From Kutzneria sp. CA-103260 (lineage in GTDB: Bacteria > Actinomycetota > Actinomycetes > Mycobacteriales > Pseudonocardiaceae): a stretch of 64,000 nt of DNA. Location: positions 4,402,001 to 4,466,000 of the forward strand of contig NZ_CP073318.1 in NCBI RefSeq assembly GCF_018263855.1, in the 5' to 3' direction. The position numbers and the translations under genes are program-made. Shown here one piece after another: positions 60,679-64,000 of the stretch. The first letter of the stretch is position 1. Each line of letters opens with the position of its first letter. The notes beneath the pieces were generated by a model. That model was not told the DNA's origin and ran no database searches. It saw nothing but the letters and a program-made list of their open reading frames with translations.

Positions 60679-61842
60679 ATGGCCGATCGGGCGACCGTGC
60701 TCATCGTGGGCGCGGGGCCGGCGGGGCTGGTACTGGGAAACCTGTTGCGCGCCAACGGAATCGACACCCTCATTCTGGAACGGGGCAGCCGCGCGAAGGT
60801 GCAGAACCGGGCCAGGGCGGGGTTTCTGGGCGCCAACAGCGCCCGGGTGCTCACCGAGCACGGCCTCGGCGCCGGCATGCTCCACAATGGACACCAGCAC
60901 GACACCTGCGCTTTCCGTGATGAGAACGGACAGTTCGAGCTCGACTACCGCCAGCTGGGCCGGGGCGAAGTGCACACCGTTTACCCCCAGCAGCACCTCG
61001 TCACCGATCTCATCGCCGAGTACCTGGACCGCGGCGGCCGACTACGCTTCGGAGTCACCGTCACGCACATCGACCCGACGACGGCTACTGTCAGCTACGA
61101 AGGCGGGCAGGCCCAGGGCCGGTTCGTCGTCGGCTGCGACGGCAGCAACGGCATGAGCCGCCGCGCCGTCCCGGCCCGCCGGCAGGCCCGGGATCACGGC
61201 GTGGCCTGGCTGGCGGTGTTGGCCGAGGCCCCGCCGAGCATGGGCACCACCACGTACGCCATGCACGACAACGGATTCGCCGGCCACATGGCCCGCGGTC
61301 CGCAGGTCACCCGCTACTACCTCCAGGTGCGAGCCGACGGCAACACGGCCGCCACCGACCCGGCGGACTGGTCCGACGAGCGGATCTGGTCCGAACTACG
61401 GCTGCGGATGCGGGTCGACCAGTTCGGACCGCTGCGCGAGGGCCCGGTGATCGAGCGGCGGATCGTGCGGCTGCGCTCCGATGTCCTGGATTCGTTGCAG
61501 CACCAGCGGTTGTTCCTGGCCGGCGACGCCGCCAGCCTGATCAGCCCGTCCGCGGCCAAGGGCGCGAACCTGGCGATCATGGAGGCCGAGCTGCTGGCCG
61601 CCGCCCTGACCGACGCCCTGGCCCGCGACGACGAACACGCCCTGGCCGCGTACTCGAGCGCCTGCCGGCCGCGGATCTGGCGGGCCCAGGAGTTCTCGCA
61701 CTGGATGATCACCCTGCTGCACGGGCCCGACGACGGCCCGGACGCGGACTTCCACCGGTTACTGCGCCGCGCCCGGCTGGACAGCCTCCGGGACTCTCGC
61801 GCCCACCAGGACTTCTTCGCTGAGAACTACGTCGGTATCTGA
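60679..61842 (+). CDS. PobA-like FAD-dependent aromatic hydroxylase
   Basis: A 387-residue group A flavoprotein starting at ATG 60679 behind AAGGG. Length and layout follow 4-hydroxybenzoate 3-monooxygenase: VLIVGAGPAGLVLGNLLRANGIDTLILE, QNRARAGFLGANSARVL, FVVGCDGSNGMSRR and LFLAGDAASLISPSAAKGANLAIMEAELL. Several PobA landmarks are altered (RARAGFLG for RIRAGVLE, GDAASLISPSAAKG for GDAAHIVPPTGAKG). It is therefore more likely a biosynthetic hydroxylase for another phenol than the catabolic enzyme. A two-domain O-methyltransferase follows 19 bases later. Confidence 0.86.
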   Translation: MADRATVLIVGAGPAGLVLGNLLRANGIDTLILERGSRAKVQNRARAGFLGANSARVLTEHGLGAGMLHNGHQHDTCAFRDENGQFELDYRQLGRGEVHTVYPQQHLVTDLIAEYLDRGGRLRFGVTVTHIDPTTATVSYEGGQAQGRFVVGCDGSNGMSRRAVPARRQARDHGVAWLAVLAEAPPSMGTTTYAMHDNGFAGHMARGPQVTRYYLQVRADGNTAATDPADWSDERIWSELRLRMRVDQFGPLREGPVIERRIVRLRSDVLDSLQHQRLFLAGDAASLISPSAAKGANLAIMEAELLAAALTDALARDDEHALAAYSSACRPRIWRAQEFSHWMITLLHGPDDGPDADFHRLLRRARLDSLRDSRAHQDFFAENYVGI

Positions 61843-61861
61843 CCCAGTTGGAGTGCACAAC

Positions 61862-63544
61862 ATGACCGCGACGATCGCACCCGCGCTCGCCCCGGAGGAC
61901 CTCGACCGCCTGACCATGGTGACGGCGCTGATCCGCACCAACGACACGGAATCGGTCATCGCCAAGGCCATGCCGCAACTGGACGCGGCCGACCGCGCCG
62001 CCCTGACCCGGTACACCCGGTTCACACACGCCGCGGTGCTGGTGTTCCCCAACACATTCAAGGGCCTGCGGCAGGAGCTGACACGGCTCGGGCTGCAGGT
62101 CGGCACGATGTTCCCGAGCGTCGTCGTCCGCCAGCGCCTGAGCACCCGCTACGGCGTGCCGCTGCCGGACCTGACCGTGGGCATCCTGCGGGCGCGGATG
62201 ACCGACCGGCTGGGCAGCCCGTGCGAGCTGGAGATCTTCGCCATGGTCACGCCGCCAGAGCTGGCCCACATCGCCGCCGACGAACGCCGGCACGGCCGGG
62301 AGAACCACTTCGCGCTGGCCGTCCCGCACGCGGACCCGGTGCTGCTCGCCGGCCTGCGCACCGCGGTGAGCACCCGCATGCTGCCCGACGGCGGCGGCTA
62401 CAACGGCCACGAGGACAACACCGTCCTGTACTTCCGCGACGCCCACCACCCGGCCCCGGCCTACCGCCGCCTGGAGCTGATCAGCGCCGGCCGCTACCCC
62501 GCGCTGCTGGCCACCCACCAGCGGGAATCCGCCGCCGGCACCCGACTGCTGCGCCTGATGACCGGCGCGTGGGCGACGCAGGCCATCACCACCGCCGTCG
62601 AGCTGAACCTGCCCGACCACCTGGTGACGATCTCCGACCTGCCGGGCCTGGCCGCCGCGACCGACGCCGACCAGGACAGCCTCGGCCGCCTGCTGCGCTA
62701 CCTGACCACCCTCGGTCTGGTCCGCGCGTCCGAGGACGGCCACGCGCTCACCGACCTGGGCACGTTGCTGCGGTCCGACGTGGACGGCTCGCTGCGGCCG
62801 CTGGCGCTGATGTACGGCGGCCCGTTCTACGAGTCGTTCGCCGCGCTCACCGACGCCGTGCGCACCGGCGAGGAGTCCTACGCCAAGGTCTTCGGCCAGC
62901 ACCACTTCACCCACATGGCCGCCGATCCCGAGCTGGCGGAGATGTTCCACCAGTCCATGGCGGCCAGCAACGCCGTGTTCGCCGACCTCGTGCGCGTGGT
63001 CGACTTCACCGACATGCAGATCGTGGTCGACGTCGCCGGCGGCAACGGTGCACTCCTGTCACGAGTGCTCGGCGCCAACCCGAATGTGCGCGGCGTGCTG
63101 CTGGAGCGCCCGCACGCCCTCGCCGCCGCCGAATCGACCCTCGCGCCGGTGGCCGACCGCTGCTCGCTCGTCCCAGGCGACTTCACCGAGTGCATACCCG
63201 CCACCGGCGATGCCTACCTGCTGTCGCGCATCCTGCACGACTGGGACGACACGCAGTGCCAAGGCATCCTGCGCAACCTCGCGGCGGCCATGCCCGACCA
63301 CGCCGAGCTGATGGTGATCGAGCGGCTGCTGCCGGCCGACGCCGACACCGACTCCCTCGCGGTGCCGTGGGACATCCACATGCTGTGCAATGTCGGCGGC
63401 CGCGAGCGCACCGAGTCGCACTACCGCGAGCTGCTGGCGGCGGCCGGCTTCGAGCTCACGACGACGGTCCCGCTGGCGCTGGACACGTACGTGCTGCGCG
63501 CCCGAAAGGCCGTCACCGGTAGGGAGTTCACCGGTAGGGAGTGA
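61862..63544 (+). CDS. two-domain O-methyltransferase with unidentified N-terminal domain
   Basis: A 560-residue protein; TTGGAG lies eight bases before ATG 61862. Residues about 225-555 are a complete acetylserotonin/hydroxyindole-type O-methyltransferase: a dimerisation part (LLRLMTGAWATQAITTAVELNLPDHL), then MQIVVDVAGGNGALLSRVLGANP, LVPGDFTECIPATGDAYLLSRILHDWDD and ERTESHYRELLAAAGF. Residues 1-220 form an extra domain (LVFPNTFKGLRQELTRLGLQVG, LTVGILRARMTDRLGSPCELEIFAMVTP, ENHFALAVPHADPVLLAGL) that I do not recognise. It probably methylates the product of the preceding hydroxylase. Confidence 0.84.
   Translation: MTATIAPALAPEDLDRLTMVTALIRTNDTESVIAKAMPQLDAADRAALTRYTRFTHAAVLVFPNTFKGLRQELTRLGLQVGTMFPSVVVRQRLSTRYGVPLPDLTVGILRARMTDRLGSPCELEIFAMVTPPELAHIAADERRHGRENHFALAVPHADPVLLAGLRTAVSTRMLPDGGGYNGHEDNTVLYFRDAHHPAPAYRRLELISAGRYPALLATHQRESAAGTRLLRLMTGAWATQAITTAVELNLPDHLVTISDLPGLAAATDADQDSLGRLLRYLTTLGLVRASEDGHALTDLGTLLRSDVDGSLRPLALMYGGPFYESFAALTDAVRTGEESYAKVFGQHHFTHMAADPELAEMFHQSMAASNAVFADLVRVVDFTDMQIVVDVAGGNGALLSRVLGANPNVRGVLLERPHALAAAESTLAPVADRCSLVPGDFTECIPATGDAYLLSRILHDWDDTQCQGILRNLAAAMPDHAELMVIERLLPADADTDSLAVPWDIHMLCNVGGRERTESHYRELLAAAGFELTTTVPLALDTYVLRARKAVTGREFTGRE
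63513..63542 (+). repeat. 15-base tandem duplication at the methyltransferase 3' end
   Basis: TCACCGGTAGGGAGT occurs twice in tandem, giving the C-terminal repeat TGREFTGRE and ending in the stop codon. It looks like a recent small duplication that lengthens the tail by five residues. Confidence 0.8.
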
Positions 63545-64000
63545 GGAAGCGTCGGGACAGCGCCCGCAGGCGACCGATCTCGTCGGACAGGTCGCTCGAC
63601 CAGACCGGCCCGGGCCGTTCCACCACCACCGGCACGGCCCGGCCGGCGGCGTCGAAGCAGGCCTGCACGAGGTCCTGGAGATGCGGGTCGTCGTCCACGG
63701 CGCCGACGGCGACCTGCGTCAGGCGGTCGGCGTGGGCGGCGGCCAACGTCCTGAGCCGCGTGAACCCGCCGGACACGAAGGCCAGCGAGGCGTCCAGGCA
63801 GAACGAGGTCTCCGGGTGCGCGTCCAGCGCCTTGTCCACGAGATCCGGGTCAGCGGTGTTGCGCAGCTGTACGAGCCGGCTCAGCGGGGCGTCGCCCAGC
63901 GGCAGGTCGGCGGCGACGGTCACCGGCACGGCCAGGCGCAGCAGCGGCTCGACCGCGCAGCGGGCGCGCAGCGAAGCCCGCAGCCCGTGCACCCGCAGCT
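63528..64000 (-). CDS. partial uncharacterised protein at the right edge
   Basis: The frame is open from the stop at 63528 to the window end, so the start probably lies outside; a GTG at 63992 is possible. About 155 residues are visible: VAADLPLGDAPLSRLVQLRNTADPDLVDKALDAHPETSFCLDASLAFVSGGFTRLRTLAAAHADRLTQVAVGAVDDDPHLQDLVQACFDAAGRAVPVVVE. Alternating strands and helices suggest an alpha/beta or TIM-barrel enzyme part. I do not recognise it. It overlaps the convergent methyltransferase end by 17 bases. Confidence 0.6.
   Translation of the reverse strand, partial: LRVHGLRASLRARCAVEPLLRLAVPVTVAADLPLGDAPLSRLVQLRNTADPDLVDKALDAHPETSFCLDASLAFVSGGFTRLRTLAAAHADRLTQVAVGAVDDDPHLQDLVQACFDAAGRAVPVVVERPGPVWSSDLSDEIGRLRALSRRFLTPYR

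Overview
The window is very GC-rich with dense, overlapping genes, and contains WhiB-like, SsgA-like, AfsR/SARP, Cei, DUF3040 and DUF574-methyltransferase genes. This points to a spore-forming or filamentous actinomycete, most likely of the Pseudonocardiales (Kutzneria/Amycolatopsis type). That placement is an inference from gene content; no rRNA or tRNA gene was seen to test it.

Layout. (1) 0-17.6 kb is chromosomal: a cut-off LysR gene with a quinone-oxidoreductase-type MDR enzyme, a short XRE-BTAD regulator, a secreted GH20 hexosaminidase, a SLATT membrane protein, two alpha/beta hydrolases, a DUF222-HNH gene and a DUF574 methyltransferase. It also holds a four-gene aminotransferase-cupin-SDR-HAD operon with a divergent Lrp regulator, a VOC/GntR pair, a PRISE-like reductase with its TetR regulator and a palindromic operator, and a LysR gene at 16.7-17.6 kb.

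(2) About 17.7-32.5 kb is an integrative, probably conjugative element. It has an XRE-TPR regulator, an excisionase-like HTH gene, a WhiB-like gene, two small membrane proteins (one DUF2637) and an FtsK/TraB-type DNA translocase, all in one telescoped operon. Directly after the translocase ATPase is a striking cluster of eight ACCCGTCC octamers, a candidate transfer (clt/TRS) locus. Cargo includes an Imm1-like immunity gene, a zinc-finger/methyltransferase/unknown-protein operon and an AT-richer HEPN-domain protein beside the large serine recombinase. No replication initiator was recognised. The element separates a LysR gene (16.7-17.6) from a muconolactone-isomerase-like/MFS operon (32.5-34.0) that would be its natural divergent target.

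(3) 32.5-46.1 kb is chromosomal: pyruvate phosphate dikinase, an MFS/O-methyltransferase pair with a TetR regulator and perfect operator, a secreted two-domain GH75 chitosanase co-directional with a beta-propeller lipoprotein, a flavin monooxygenase/TetR pair, an AA10 lytic polysaccharide monooxygenase and an M15 peptidase lipoprotein.

(4) 46.2-55.1 kb is a regulator-dense block: two paralogous LuxR-type regulators with nearly identical upstream sequences, two AfsR-type SARP regulators, a compact P450, a hotdog thioesterase, an SsgA-like protein and a MarR regulator. It looks like control and tailoring genes of a specialised-metabolite locus, although no assembly-line gene lies in the window.

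(5) 55.1-64 kb holds a decayed GH18 chitinase, a G1-family glutamic endopeptidase, Cei, a HAD acid phosphatase, a hemerythrin-like protein and a succinate-semialdehyde dehydrogenase. It ends with a divergent PobA-like flavin hydroxylase plus a two-domain O-methyltransferase, which may start a biosynthetic cluster running off the right edge.

Start codons were chosen from ribosome binding sites, overlaps and family lengths. Many operators and terminators below are direct readings of inverted repeats; their functions are inferred.
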